From: Conchocele bisecta
Lineage: Eukaryota > Mollusca > Bivalvia > Lucinida > Thyasiridae
NCBI GenBank assembly: GCA_029237695.1
Contig: CM055267.1
Coordinates: forward strand, 11,621,043-11,685,042
Reading direction: 5' to 3'
DNA length: 64,000 bases
In this document: piece by piece, positions 1 to 10,585 of the stretch
Layout of the letters: every line of letters begins with the position of its first letter
How positions within the stretch are numbered: position 1 is the first letter of the stretch
Notes under the pieces: generated by a model
What the model was told of the DNA's origin: nothing
Databases searched by the model: none
Seen by the model: the letters and a program-made list of their open reading frames with translations, nothing else
Program-made: the position numbers and the translations under genes

Positions 1-445
1 GGGAAGGGCAAATTGTAAGGTCGGAAGTGGGATCCATAAAATATTAAAACCTGCAACAGATATAAAATTACATAAAGCACATAATAAAACATAATAAACC
101 GTTGATATAACTTGTATTCCAACCACTTTGCATGTTATTTAGTCATCTCTGGTACTACCTGCATTTCCATTCAACACCAAAACAAATATCAACCTTTGTC
201 AACGAGCAAACAAAAAGTATTTAAACACTGCATTAGATAATTGTATTGCAGATTTGGATCACGTTTCTGTAACCAATGCACCTGAAAAAAAAATCGTGTA
301 CTTGTATATATGTATATTCATCAGCATGTAGTAGTAACAGATAAGACATATTCTCAAGTGTAGGGATATTATATTACAGCATGTCAATGTTATATTACGG
401 AATGCAGATGTAACTGAATTGCGATATTAACATGCTTCACGTTAC
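1..445. other. AT-rich non-coding DNA
   Basis: No supported coding region or recognisable repeat was seen here. The stretch is AT-rich and precedes the first MITE. Confidence 0.5.
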
Positions 446-684
446 CTGGGGGCCGTTTCACTAAACTTCGTACGACTAAAATGTTCGTAAGTGCAAATTT
501 AAGATCGTCTGGACATTTCAATTGATGGGTTTACATGTATTGAGCATAGGCTGCATATGCTCAAAACAATGTAAATCCAATAATTGTTTACAAGAAAACA
601 TTGTTAATGTGAAATTTACAGACTATCATAATTTTGCACTTATGAGCATTTTAGTCGTACGAAGTTTAGTGAAACGGGCCCCTG
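446..684. mobile_element. MITE family 1, copy a
   Basis: A 239-bp non-coding element with terminal inverted repeats of about 50 bp. The left end reads GGCCGTTTCACTAAACTTCG and the right end is its complement, closing on GTTTAGTGAAACGGGCC. Two more copies lie at 42884-43114 and 44697-44937. No transposase is encoded and the superfamily was not assigned. Confidence 0.85.
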
Positions 685-1414
685 GTATTAGTGTTTATGC
701 ACTACTATATGAATGCCACGAATTACTCCTGTACAGTACGTTCACACAAATCAACTACGGGTGAAATGGATAACGTACCAATGATCTGTATGTCTATGGA
801 CGTACACGTATCCGACTGGCGGACAGGTAGGTACCTGTGTGTCCGGGTGATGTTGGTAACTCTTATTGTTTGAAACCCGGCACTGGAGGTCCCCGCAGAC
901 TTTCACCTCGTCTATAGAGGTGTACACGGAGTCCCACCACAGCAGTATTGGCGGCCCAGCACCGTCTCGTCTGGCGTCGTCAGACTGGGCGACTCGTGAC
1001 GCGTTGTAAACTGTGCCTCGCTGCTGCACGTGTCGTGGCTTGGTCTGCCATGTAGAGTGCGCCTTCGCTTTTCCTACATGGTGACAGACGTATATTCAGT
1101 ACTATGTTTCTGCTATGAACTTTTCTATATGTTTAAAGCCATCGAGTGCGACTCAATGTCATGTTCAGATAAAATCTGGTGTGCCTAAATTACAAGTTAA
1201 TACAATCTGTGCGATACACAATTTCACATTTTAGTAGCCCTACCCTTTAATTTCTAATTTTATTAACTCTAGTCATTGAAATTATCATTTTATTATCCAT
1301 AGTCTGTAGTTTACTGTAGTCAGATGGCGTTCATTAATGGAATTAAAGCTGAATGATGTTCACTGACTTATGACACCAAGATACTAGCATGACTTTATTG
1401 CATACATGTGAGAG

Positions 1415-1416
<2 letters not shown>
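685..1416. other. non-coding DNA with a GC-rich island at 860-1090
   Basis: Most of this stretch shows nothing recognisable. Positions 860-1090 are clearly GC-richer than the surroundings, start with an acceptor-like CCCCGCAG, and resemble the composition of the real exons at 32 and 42 kb. All + frames there are interrupted by stops. It may be a decayed cysteine-rich exon, but no alignment could be made by eye. Confidence 0.25.

Positions 1417-1445
<29 letters not shown>
1417..1445. repeat. poly(C) tract, about 29 bp
   Basis: An uninterrupted run of C. Its exact length may be unreliable because of sequencing error in homopolymers. Confidence 0.95.
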
Positions 1446-1496
1446 ATTTGGAAAAACCTGTCGTTGTATTTTCGCATAGAAATTGAAGGTCTCAGT

Positions 1497-1541
1497 GGAA
1501 GAAGGGAACTAACTCCACAAGAGAGTTAGTTCCCTTCTTCC
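1497..1541. repeat. perfect 19-bp hairpin
   Basis: GGAAGAAGGGAACTAACTC at 1497-1515 is followed after 7 bases by its exact complement at 1523-1541. Confidence 0.95.
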
Positions 1542-1744
1542 AATGAGCCTCAACTATGGGAACAATCTGGGAACAATGGAGTAATACCGTGCAAATCGAC
1601 GTGCCGGAGGAGGTAGACGGTTGTGAGGATACACACCAGTACGATGGTGCACCGTTTCCAGTAGCTGTAAAACAAATACAGTATTTTAAACAGCCTTCCC
1701 GTGATACGTCTAGACCAAAACATATCAACAATTAATATTTCCTT

Positions 1745-2515
1745 TCGCCTTCTTGTAACACGACCATATTCTTTTATTAGAACACCACACATTCCCACAG
1801 TAGAACACGACCATATTCTCTCATTAAAACACAACAAATTCCTTCAGTAGAACACGACCATATTTTCTCATCAAAACACCACAAATTAATTCAGTAGAAC
1901 ACGACCATATTCTCTCACAAAAAAACACAACACATCCCTTCATTAGAACACGACCATTTTCTCTCATCAAAACACCACCAATTTCTTCCGTAGAACACGA
2001 CCATATTTTCTCATAAAACTACCACACAGTCCTTCAGTAGAATACGACCATTTTCTCTCATCAAAAAACGGCACCTTCACTCAGAAAAAACACGACCATA
2101 TTCTCTCATTAAAACACCACAAATTCCTTCAGTAGAACACGACCATATTTTCTCATCAAAACACCACAAATTAATTCAGTAGAACACGACCATATTCTCT
2201 CACAAAAAAACACCACATGTCCCTTCATTAGAACACGACCATTTTCTCTCATCAAAACACGGCACCTTCCCTCAGCAAAAACACGATCATATTTTCTCAT
2301 AAAAACACCACAAATTCCTTCAGTAGAACACGACCACATTTTCTCATCAAAACACCACATATTCCTTCGGTAGAACGCGACCATATTCTCTCATCAAAAC
2401 ACCACAAATTAATTCAGTAGAACACGACCATATTCTCTCACAAAAAAAACAACACAACACATTCCTTCAGTAGAACACGACCATTTGTTCTCATCAAAAC
2501 ACGACACCCCTTCCC
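1745..2515. repeat. minisatellite, ~48-bp unit, about 16 copies
   Basis: The core AGAACACGACCATATTCTCT followed by CATCAAAACACCACA recurs every 47-49 bp. Units vary at a few positions (ACGATCAT once; CACCACA, CACAACA or CGGCACC). Open frames across the array are only the translated repeat. Confidence 0.95.
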
Positions 2516-3495
2516 TTAGTAGAACAACACGAGACAGTAAAACAAGGCACATTCCCATCGCAGTAAACGGTGCATTCCCTCAGATAGCGCTCGTACGTAG
2601 TACATCTGTACAACGCATATACATTTCGGTCATTAGAACATGTTCGAATTCCAGCAGATCACTATTATATTACTTTGAAACAAGCACAGACATTCCTGGA
2701 AGTCAATAAGCGGCCGTGCTATAAATCTAAAGTGCGGGTATCAAGTGGATAAACAGGTGTGAGGTTGGCCCGCCCCATTGTTTGAAGTTTCTCGCCATAT
2801 GGAGAATCGCTTGGCGCGGGGCGATACAGGAGAATTCGGCCATGTCGTGTCGGCTCGTCTCTCTGGTAAACGCGCCACCAGGTGCAGCACAGATGAGACC
2901 AAGGAACGGAAGATAATCGGGTGACCAACAGAGATATAAGATGAACACGTGAGAACTTTGAACACCCAACGTAATTAATACACTAAATTTGTAAAGTAAT
3001 ATCACATCTCAAGTTGAACACAAACACAAGTGACATACGCTGGTATGTAACCATTTTGTTAACAATGAGGAACTATTATTTATCGGAAATATCAAATGCC
3101 TGCCAACAGCCGACTATTATTTTAATAAATGAGCAACCCGACTGAAGGAAACCCACATTTTCTGGAGAGGAACACATGGTTAACCCGAACATGAGAAATA
3201 GCGGTTACAATTTCCATGAGGTGTTTGCTATACAAGTGGACCTACACATTCGATTCCTTGAAACAAGTCCCGTCTGACTTGTGTAAAATACTATTTTGTT
3301 GTATTATGTATATTTGCAAGGGGGTTGGAGAGAGAACACGTTGTTCTCGATTGTACTTTTGGTGTTGTCCGTAAATGTAGCACACATAATGTATATACTG
3401 TAAGTGTAATTGCGTGCAGGTATTAAATGTTCGCTCGTAAATCTCCGAGCCCTTTGTAACGGGATGAGATAAAAAATAAAACATGCATGTTTTAA
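2516..3495. other. non-coding DNA with a GC-rich patch at 2745-2925
   Basis: Positions 2745-2925 are GC-rich and open in three overlapping minus frames and one short plus frame. None of the translations resembles a family I know. The rest is AT-rich with no visible feature. Confidence 0.3.
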
Positions 3496-3699
3496 GTGGC
3501 TGTGGCTGGAGAATTGGGCCTTATGGGTTTTGCAACCAGTATAGATCCAGATCAGCCTGTGCATCCGCACAGTCTGCACTGTTCGCCACTCCATCAATGA
3601 AACACCGGCATGTTTCTAACAAGTATATCGTTATCAGGCTACAGGAATGTGATCAAGAGCGACTCTGGTCACAAATCCCATTTCTCCAGTCACAGCCAC
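3496..3699. mobile_element. Foldback family 2, copy a
   Basis: Inverted ends: GTGGCTGTGGCTGGAGAATT on the left and the complement of GTGGCTGTGACTGGAGAAAT on the right. Between them is a second nested inverted motif around GATCCAGATCAGCCTGTGCA. Related copies are at 7063-7299 and 20961-21279, with a partial one at 62669-62793. I associate this kind of repeat with heterodont bivalves. Confidence 0.8.
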
Positions 3700-3791
3700 G
3701 TAACATGACAAGAGAACACGACGGCACACCGTGATACAGCCTCAGGGACGGTAGTCGTTGGGTTGGCTCACATTTTGCAAATACTTGTTTT

Positions 3792-4154
3792 CAATACAAT
3801 ACCATGCGCTTCAATACAATACGATGCGATACAATAGGATAGGATAGGATAGGATAGGATAGGATAGGATAGGATAGGATAGGATAGGATACGATAGGAT
3901 ACGATGCGATGCGATACACTATAATACGATACGATACGATAAGATACGATGCGATGCGATGCGATGCGATACAATACGTTACGATACGATACGGTGCGAT
4001 ACGATACGATACGATACGATACGATACGATACGATACGATGCGATACAATACGTTACGATACGATACGGTGCGATACGATACGATACGATACGATACGGT
4101 GTGATACGGTGTGATACGATACGATACGATACGATACGATACGATACGATACGA
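3792..4154. repeat. (GATAC/GATAG)n microsatellite array
   Basis: Pentamers GATAC, GATAG and GATGC run for about 360 bp. Five is not a multiple of three, so the array stays open in several frames on both strands and gives spurious Ser-Tyr-Arg-Ile repeats. It is not coding. Confidence 0.97.
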
Positions 4155-4310
4155 ACATTTGGCACACGAGGTACACATGAGGATACAATCTAAAACGATG
4201 GGTACAAAATGCTTGACCAGTATAAAGATAATGAGTAGTTTTGTATATAATAAAAATATACTAGATTTCATGACATAAATGAATATACTGTATCTAAAAG
4301 TAATTAATGA

Positions 4311-4353
4311 CCCCCCCCCCCGCCCCCCCCCCCCCCCCCCCACACACACACAC
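4311..4353. repeat. poly(C) followed by (CA)n
   Basis: About 30 C residues interrupted by one G, then six or seven CA dinucleotides. Confidence 0.95.
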
Positions 4354-4658
4354 TTAATGGTAGGCTTTTGCCCACGACAACAACACTTATGAATAGAACA
4401 GGGAATTAGCGACACAAAGACAGAAGATCATGATCTTGTTAGATACCAAAAACAATGCATACATTCAAGCTGACTTCCCTGTGTAAACCACTGCCTCAAC
4501 AGAAAATACTAGATATTTAGTCATGTGTTTAAGGACCGTTCTGTTGTAATATCACATCCATACATGTAAATGATGTATACAGGTTGTATAACTATGTGGT
4601 TTAAACCTCTACTGCAGCATGCCATGTAGTTGTCTACTAAGAACAGATAACCTACTTA
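4354..4658. other. non-coding DNA upstream of the gypsy fragment
   Basis: No feature seen. It could include 5' untranslated sequence of the retrotransposon. Confidence 0.4.
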
Positions 4659-4940
4659 TTGTTATTGGTTGGAAACCGAGGACGCGATATTCACAGAACA
4701 TTGACTCTGTCAGCTGATGATGCGAAAAACATCAACGTGATATATGAACAGTTACAGTCTTACGTCAGACCTAAGCTGAACATAATATTTGGACTATACA
4801 AATTGTACAACGAGGTTCAAGGTTCGGACAGCATTGAAGATTTTCTGACACGTCTCAGACTGTTAGCGAAAGACTACAAATTTCACGACAGAGAAAAAAT
4901 GATCCGTGACCACATCGTGTTTGGATTGCGCGGCGGGTCC
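4659..4940 (+). pseudogene. Ty3/gypsy gag fragment
   Basis: About 95 codons resemble the capsid region of a Ty3/gypsy Gag protein, which assembles the retrotransposon particle. Visible signatures are a basic start (LLVGNRGRD), an aromatic- and Lys-rich middle (VRPKLNIIFG) and a segment with SIEDFLTRLRLLAKDYKF and MIRDHIVFGL, the usual gypsy Gag layout just before the zinc knuckle. The similarity ends abruptly near 4935, where the sequence switches to reverse transcriptase in the opposite orientation. The knuckle and protease are missing. It is a dead fragment, recognised from general family patterns and not from an alignment. Confidence 0.65.
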
Positions 4941-5095
4941 ATATCTTTGATTGCAGACACCTTTGCTGTGTCTGGCTTGAGACCTCGTGTACTGCAGATG
5001 TGTCCAAAATATGGAAACTCTGTCACACCGACATCTAACTTTTCTTCGTTAAGTTTGATGCCTTTTTCCGACATGCGACGTAGAACTTTGTGCAT
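4930..5095 (-). pseudogene. Ty3/gypsy reverse transcriptase fragment, inverted
   Basis: On the minus strand about 55 codons match the region just after the catalytic motif of gypsy reverse transcriptase: KVLRRMSEKGIKLNEEK, then FPYFGHICSTRGLKPDTAKV and AIKDM. The usual family pattern is a Leu-rich helix, LN-x-x-K, then F-L-G-H-x-x-S-x-x-G-x-x-P-D. It lies opposite to the Gag fragment before it and the integrase fragment after it, so the element carries an internal inversion and has lost most of pol. Confidence 0.75.
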
Positions 5096-5775
5096 ATTTT
5101 GATCATGTGCTTGACCTCCAGTCCCAGGTATCCCAGGTCAAATGGCTTAGCTGAACGAACGGTGGGCATTGTGAAACATTTTCACAAAAGCCAAAGCGGC
5201 AGGTACAGACATACTGAAATATCGAAACACCCCCATAACTGGTTTGGAATGGTCACCAGCTCAGTTATTGATGGGACGGCAGCTTCGCTCCAGTTTACCG
5301 ACCACCTGTGAGCAGTTATTGCCAAAAACACCGGATACTGTTTCTGTTCGTGACAAAATCACATCCGGTCACAAACAGAGCAAGAAACACCACGATAAGA
5401 ATGCCATATATAGCTTTAAAACAGCTAAACACTGGCGACCCTGTTAGAGTTCAGAAGGACAACACACTCTGGAAACCAGCAGTTGTAGTCCAGAAACACA
5501 ATGCCAGATCCTACATTGTTCAAACTGCAGATAGCGCAAACTATCGCCGTAACAGATGCTTTCTAAGGAAAACAAGGGAGAATCCCATTATGCCACAGAC
5601 AGCTGATTGTGAGTTAATGTTTCAAAAACAAAGTGACATTCCAGGCAAGCCACACGCTCCACAGATCTGTCAAAGCCCTTGTAAGGAAACGAATCATATA
5701 GATTCACCTAGTTCACAGGGAAATGCCAAGTTACCAACTGCAGGTATGAGACTGCGCAGTGGTCTTATTGTATAG
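5096..5775 (+). pseudogene. Ty3/gypsy integrase C-terminal fragment
   Basis: This is the end of a gypsy integrase, the enzyme that inserts retrotransposon cDNA. It opens with SSPRYPRSNGLAERTVGIVK, the conserved end of the catalytic core that carries the third catalytic acidic residue (Glu in LAERTV). A frameshift near 5240 is followed by the typical EWSPAQLLMGRQLRSSLP and then KQLNTGDPVRVQ, a C-terminal chromatin-binding barrel. The product ends with AGMRLRSGLIV, a common gypsy Pol terminus (RTRSGR-like). At least two frame changes make it non-functional. The first two catalytic residues are outside the fragment. Confidence 0.8.
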
Positions 5776-6509
5776 ATAAGAACGCATAAAACTGTATCTA
5801 CATTGATACATAGTGTACAACACAATAGTCTAGGACATACACACAGTGTGCCTGTGCTTTTAACAACACAAACCACCATTCTATATAGCTTCATACACAG
5901 CAAATCACACAGTGTATCACTTTTACCTGGCCAACCACACAACACATACCATATATACCCACTACTGTACTATGTTATTAGTTATCAAATCCAGTGACAT
6001 GTAAGCAGTTACCGAGTGTATTGTCACTGGCATCTACTCGCCTATTATGCGAGTAAGTGTCGCTTTATCTATGGGTAACGTGTACACTAACATAATGAAA
6101 AGCTTACACGTTGAAATTTATTTGAGATTGATCGGAGAAATTCTCAGATATCTCGTATTTTGTATAGTTTGCTGGAATAATATTTATAGCACGCTGTTGT
6201 CATATCTTTCTATGATGTATTGCATTAAATTTGATTAGGGTTACTGTTATATTATTTGCTGTATATGTTAAACGCTAGAAGTGGTGAAATTGTGCGCTGG
6301 CATGTACATACAAAGATGGCGGAGATGGCAACTCAGTGTATCATATAGTATGCAGTAACAATACATTATTCCACATATCTTATATTCATATATCACATCA
6401 CTCTTAAGAGGCAATTATCATTCTATGACCTAATTCCTTAACTCCGATAGTGGCTTAGGAAACGAAACGGTCTAGATAGAATGAAAAGTTTTCAAATTCC
6501 CCATTTCTT
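5776..6509. other. non-coding DNA after the gypsy fragment
   Basis: Possible 3' untranslated region or LTR remnant. No polypurine tract, TG...CA boundary or second LTR copy could be identified in the window. Short open frames here look random. Confidence 0.35.
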
Positions 6510-6760
6510 ACGAGGCACGTAATGCGATTTTGTATCTAAAGTCACTATTTGAAGACACTGTCATATTTTCTGTAAATGACATTGAAAGTTGACAAACGTT
6601 CATAGCAAATGCAGAACTCCACATTTGCTCTAAACATTTGGTGAACTTTCGACGTCATTTACGGACAATATGGTAGCTTTTGTAAAGCATTTGCATGAGT
6701 ATTTTCATTAGATATCGGACATTTTATTAGGTACACAATCATATGGCTGATCTCATATAT
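6510..6760. mobile_element. Foldback MITE family 3, copy a
   Basis: Inverted halves: TATTTTCTGTAAATGACATT at 6561 pairs with the complement of a segment near 6645 reading GACGTCATTTACGGACAATA, with GCAAATGCAG and CATTTGCTC at the centre. The outer ends carry the family motif CAATCATATGGCTGATCTCA. Other copies are at 19475, 59755 and 63071. Confidence 0.7.
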
Positions 6761-7062
6761 GTATATATTTATCTCTATTTTCATATGAACTAATACAGGC
6801 ACTGATAAAACGCCCCATGCCACACTGCGTACGTATTATTCGTGCTCAATTATGTGCATGAATAATTTATTGCCAATAAAACACATAGAGAAACAACATA
6901 CAACGAGACAAAGCACATACCAAAGCGTCCGTATACCCATGATAAGATCCCGCCGTATAGCCGCCATATATCTACATAGTGGCCGCGTGTATACTCGCTG
7001 TATGCTCGTTACCAGACACGAGCAGATTGATGCCAGGTATTCTTCCCCTTGTCTCATCATTT
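6761..7062. other. non-coding DNA
   Basis: No feature seen between two foldback elements. Confidence 0.4.
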
Positions 7063-7299
7063 GTGGTTGTGACTGGAGAAATGGGGCTTATGGGATTTGT
7101 GACCAGTGTAGCTCCTGATCAAATAGCACACTCATGTAGCCTGATAACGATGTATGTTGCCTGTTGACTCATGGCGGGTTTTTTCATTGATAGAATGGCG
7201 AACAGTGCATATCATGATCAGACTGTGCGGATGCACGGTCTGATCTGGACCTACACTGGCCGCAAAACACATACTCTTTATTTCTCCAGCCACAGCCAT
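7063..7299. mobile_element. Foldback family 2, copy b
   Basis: Left end GTGGTTGTGACTGGAGAAAT with GGGGCTTATGGG, right end TTTCTCCAGCCACAGCCA. The interior carries GACCAGTGTAG and the inverted GACTGTGCGGATGCACGGTC motif. Confidence 0.8.
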
Positions 7300-7643
7300 A
7301 AGTATGTATTATCAGTGGAAAACGCCACTTCAACATCACGCGTGCAGGCCAAAAAGTAGGGCTTACACAAAAAACAACAACAACAAAGGTAAAACACAGA
7401 CATTGATCACGGATTTGAATTTCGGGAGTCGAATTTCGGATTCATGTGTGTTCGCGTGTCTGCTCAGTTTCCGTCTGAACCCGAGTGAGTGGGGATTAAC
7501 TGAATAATCGCCAGCATGTTTGGCCCAATGGCTGAGAAAAAGAACCTTAGAATATGTGTGACCAGTGTAGATCATACATGTATTTTTACAGTCAACGTAT
7601 TCATAAACAAATGTTTTGTTTTAATTGTTCGCGTGGTTTAATG
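7300..7643. other. non-coding DNA with a partial family 2 motif
   Basis: A short (AAC)n stretch lies near 7371. Around 7530-7575 there is a partial family 2 motif (AATGGCTGAGAAAAAG, GTGTGACCAGTGTAGATC). Nothing else was recognised. Confidence 0.4.
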
Positions 7644-7686
7644 GCGACCAGCGTAGGCCAGGCTGATTCGGGGCTACGCTGGTCGC
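7644..7686. repeat. 13-bp hairpin
   Basis: GCGACCAGCGTAG at 7644-7656 pairs with CTACGCTGGTCGC at 7674-7686. This is a collapsed version of the GACCAGTGTAG motif of family 2. Confidence 0.85.
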
Positions 7687-7998
7687 ATATGATGATAAGT
7701 ACCTTTTCTCAGGAGTGAGGCCGTTTGAAGAACAGTTTGTCCAGAGATGTTTCAGCAGCACCTGCTGGCATGCTGTTCAACTCGCGATAAGCGCCGGAGA
7801 AAATTTGAGAACTCACAAAAACAGCTATATTTATGTTGGCCTACACACGTATTTTACAGTTACTGTACGTAGCACATGGATAAGGAGCCTTGCAGGGGTC
7901 TTGTATTTTTTATCCGAGCTATTAGCTCGGATTTAGTAACTATATGAAAATTCTCAGTCATTGCAGATAAGCCCAACTGGGATATAAAAGCCACCAGA

Positions 7999-8181
7999 TG
8001 GCGCTGGGCAGGCTTTTTGATAATTGTATGCATGCTTCACTTCAGGGACACATTTTCAGATAGTTTAGAAATACTACTGAACAAATAAGTACACTATTTC
8101 ACACAGACATAGATAATACAACTATGAAAGGTTTAGAAAAATTCGGATTTAAGAAAACAAATATAAATGTGCTTTTGAAGT
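7999..8181 (+). pseudogene. 61-codon frame in the left arm, one stop
   Basis: This frame starts MALGRLFDN, includes ASLQGHIFR followed by a stop, and ends KGLEKFGFKKTNINVLLK. It is the left-arm version of the uninterrupted frame in the right arm. Whether it was ever translated is unknown; it may simply reflect the conserved arm sequence. Confidence 0.3.
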
Positions 8182-8553
8182 AATACAATGTACTCAACTG
8201 ACAACTGATTCAAACTTGCCGGGCGGAGCGTAGCTATTACATATGTAATTCATTCATAGAGCCGAGTTCATGACCCGACATTGTAAACAACCCCACGTGT
8301 TTAGTGATAAAGCTAACAGCTATAACTGCCTGTATGGTCAACATCAGACAGTGTGCCAGCAGCACAACTTTGATTTTGGACAGTAATATCAAATTATAAG
8401 TATACCAGCCTGACATGGCGTTGTTTACATGCTTTGTTTATATAAACATTGGCGTATAAATAAACATGGAATTCCTGTAGGTATTTCCCTGTTTATTATG
8501 GCGCGTCGCTATAGTCATGATCTGATCTGATTGCGATTGACAAAACAGTTTCT

Positions 8554-8650
8554 CATACTGGAGCAGTGGGTAAACTGGCGGCCAACGATGGCACTTGATT
8601 TTAATTTTGCACTGCATGCGTTCGATCCTCGCTTTGGCCATTATATATTT
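8554..8650 (+). repeat. tRNA-derived SINE or tRNA pseudogene
   Basis: An A-box-like GAGCAGTGGGTAAACTGG and a B-box-like GCGTTCGATCCTC are separated by about 48 bp, followed by a T-rich tail. This is the layout of an internal RNA polymerase III promoter in tRNA-derived SINEs. No complete cloverleaf is apparent, so it is not called as a functional tRNA. Confidence 0.55.
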
Positions 8651-8992
8651 TTTTAAATATTGTTTTTGTGTTTTATTTTGAATGCATCTTCATTACATGT
8701 AGCAACAAGTGACATGGTAATTATGAACCACATGCATCCACGTTTATTTATTTATTTGTTTATTATCTGAAGTGAGAGGTTTATTTTTCGACATGGTGTT
8801 CTCCGTAACATATTTGCATTTATAGTGAGTCGAGGTGGACTTTCACAATAACACACGAATGTGCAGAATGCATTTCACAATGATTAGGTTCAAAGTGAAG
8901 TGTTTTATAATGTGGTGTAAAAGTAAATGCATGACTGTTTCGGGATGTGTGCGTTACCTCTGGCGCCAAAATAGTAAAATCGAGAGAAAAAT

Positions 8993-9067
8993 GTATGCCT
9001 CTGGCATGATTCGAACTCACGACCGTCCGATCACCAAACAGCAGATCTACCCACTAGAGCACTAAAC
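8993..9067 (-). repeat. tRNA-derived sequence, minus strand
   Basis: On the minus strand, TAGTGGGTAGATCTGC (A-box-like) is followed by GTGAGTTCGAATCATG (B-box-like), and the termini partly resemble an acceptor stem (ATGCCAGAGGCATAC). It could be a tRNA pseudogene or SINE head. The folding was only checked by eye. Confidence 0.55.
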
Positions 9068-10047
9068 GATGTTACATGTACTAATATCAGCAATTATATC
9101 GAATGTTAATGCGTTTGCACTGATATACAAATACCATGTCTACAACATATGACGTAAACTATTTAAAAATAGCACGTGTTTACAATAATATTTACTATAA
9201 TAACGCACCAGCTCAAAGCGGTACACCTCTAAATATGTGTTTGGTATGCACATAACAAGGTGAATGAAACAAAACCATGGTTTAATAGACCAGCAAGAGA
9301 AATATGTCGCCTAGAACTTGATACAGTGGCTGTGAAAATGCAGTACATATGTACAGGTATATATACTAATTATAAACAGCATATACTCGGGTTAGTATGC
9401 ACATTCACAAAACAGCTTTTGTATGTGCAGTCTGATCTGGAATTTACATGACTACATGAATTCAAGTTTGCTAGCAGCCTTATTTCCTGTATCCTAACAC
9501 ATACCAGTATGGCTATTTCAACACTGCCATGGTCTCTAATTAGCTGTCAGCATATATTATATCTGCAGCAATGCAGTCTAACTGGGACGGGGTTATCTGT
9601 GGAATGACATGACACAGTTACAAATTTATCAAATACCGACTTATTACAAACACATATTCTAATACATTGGTTACTACATGTACTTACAAAATATATTGGA
9701 GATAGGAACCTTGTTCAGGTCCATATATAAGTACACTATAGGTTTCACTATAATTATGTACATGACACACTCTAAGTAACGGACACTGGACACGTTACGA
9801 CATGCATATCCCCGGATCAGCTGGTGCATCCTCGCAGCCTCATCAGGATCTACACTGTTAAGTTTGGTGGTCATTCATGGTGGCTCTAATTAATGATGTA
9901 AACTGCATCATGCTATAGTCATGTGCTATCTGATTGTGAGTTAAACTGATCAAACACTCAATAAGCCCCATTTTGTTATTGTGTGACACATGGAAAGGTG
10001 TTTCATTCAATTTTACTTATTTCTATTTTTAATAATTTATTATTTAG
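9068..10047. other. interior of the 2.4-kb element, non-coding
   Basis: Positions 9795-9875 show a partial family 2 motif (GGATCAGCTGGTGCATCC, CAGGATCTACACTG). No other feature was recognised. Confidence 0.4.
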
Positions 10048-10174
10048 TTATCACTAAACACGTGGGGTTGTTTACAATGTCGGGTCATGAACTCAGCTCT
10101 ATGCATGAATTACATATGTAACAGCTACGCTCCGCCCGGCAAGTTTGAATCAGTTGTCAGTTGAGTACATTGTA

Positions 10175-10360
10175 TTACTTCAAAAGCATATTTACATTTG
10201 TTTTCTTAAATCCAAATTTTTCTAAACCTTTCAAAGTTGTATTATCTATGTCTGTGTGAAATAGTGTACTTATTTGTTCAGTAGTATTTCTAAAATATCT
10301 GAAAATGTGTCCCTGAAGTGAAGCATGCATAAAATTATCAAAAAGCCTGCACAGCGCCAT
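10175..10360 (-). CDS. 61-codon ORF in the right inverted arm
   Basis: Starts MALCRLFDNFMHAS and ends KTNVNMLLK. The left arm encodes the same peptide with a few conservative changes (Val to Ile, Leu to Met) and one stop. No family was recognised. It may be a small element-encoded peptide or only the translation of a conserved terminal repeat. Confidence 0.3.
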   Translation of the reverse strand: MALCRLFDNFMHASLQGHIFRYFRNTTEQISTLFHTDIDNTTLKGLEKFGFKKTNVNMLLK

Positions 10361-10387
10361 CTGGTGGCTTTTATATCCCAGTTGGGC

Positions 10388-10585
10388 CTTTAAGTGGCGG
10401 TCGCAGTGTCACTGTTTGCGGGTTTAACTTTAGAAAAACACGCGGTACTACGCCATAAAAAAGTAATTCAACAACAGTAAAACAGCGAGCTATCTTACCG
10501 TTTCAGCGTAATACATGTGTTGTTTGCTTTTTTGTGCTATATGTGTGTTATTTCAAAAGTTTTTGTATACTTTATAAACTATTAA
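10388..10585. other. short gap between two transposons
   Basis: No feature seen. It ends with the TTAA that flanks element A at 10582-10585. Confidence 0.5.

Larger units (their letters stand above)
7971..10387. mobile_element. 2.4-kb element with 340-bp terminal inverted repeats
   Basis: The arms 7971-8310 and 10048-10387 are inverted copies of equal length that agree along their whole length with scattered substitutions. The outer end begins GCCCAACTGGGATATAAAAG and the inner end is CGTGTTTAGTGATAA. The 1737-bp interior has no long ORF but contains two tRNA-like sequences. No clear target duplication was found. It is probably a non-autonomous DNA transposon. Confidence 0.85.

Noticed and set aside
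751..1029. A 92-codon minus-strand frame over the GC-rich island
   Set aside because: No family resemblance and no splice or start context; GC-rich DNA tends to stay open by chance.
1745..2515. Possible CRISPR-like array
   Set aside because: The units are contiguous and vary throughout, without unique spacers, and the context is eukaryotic.
2719..3005. Three overlapping minus frames of 69-92 codons
   Set aside because: Openness in several frames at once reflects base composition; no recognisable product.
3768..4415. A 215-codon frame rich in Ser-Tyr-Arg-Ile on the minus strand, with mirrored frames on both strands
   Set aside because: It is the translation of a pentanucleotide microsatellite, open in several frames because the unit lacks stops.
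5776..6240. A 3' LTR of the gypsy remnant
   Set aside because: No second copy, polypurine tract or TG/CA boundaries were found.
8554..9067. Functional tRNA genes
   Set aside because: Only the internal promoter boxes are visible; no full cloverleaf could be drawn.
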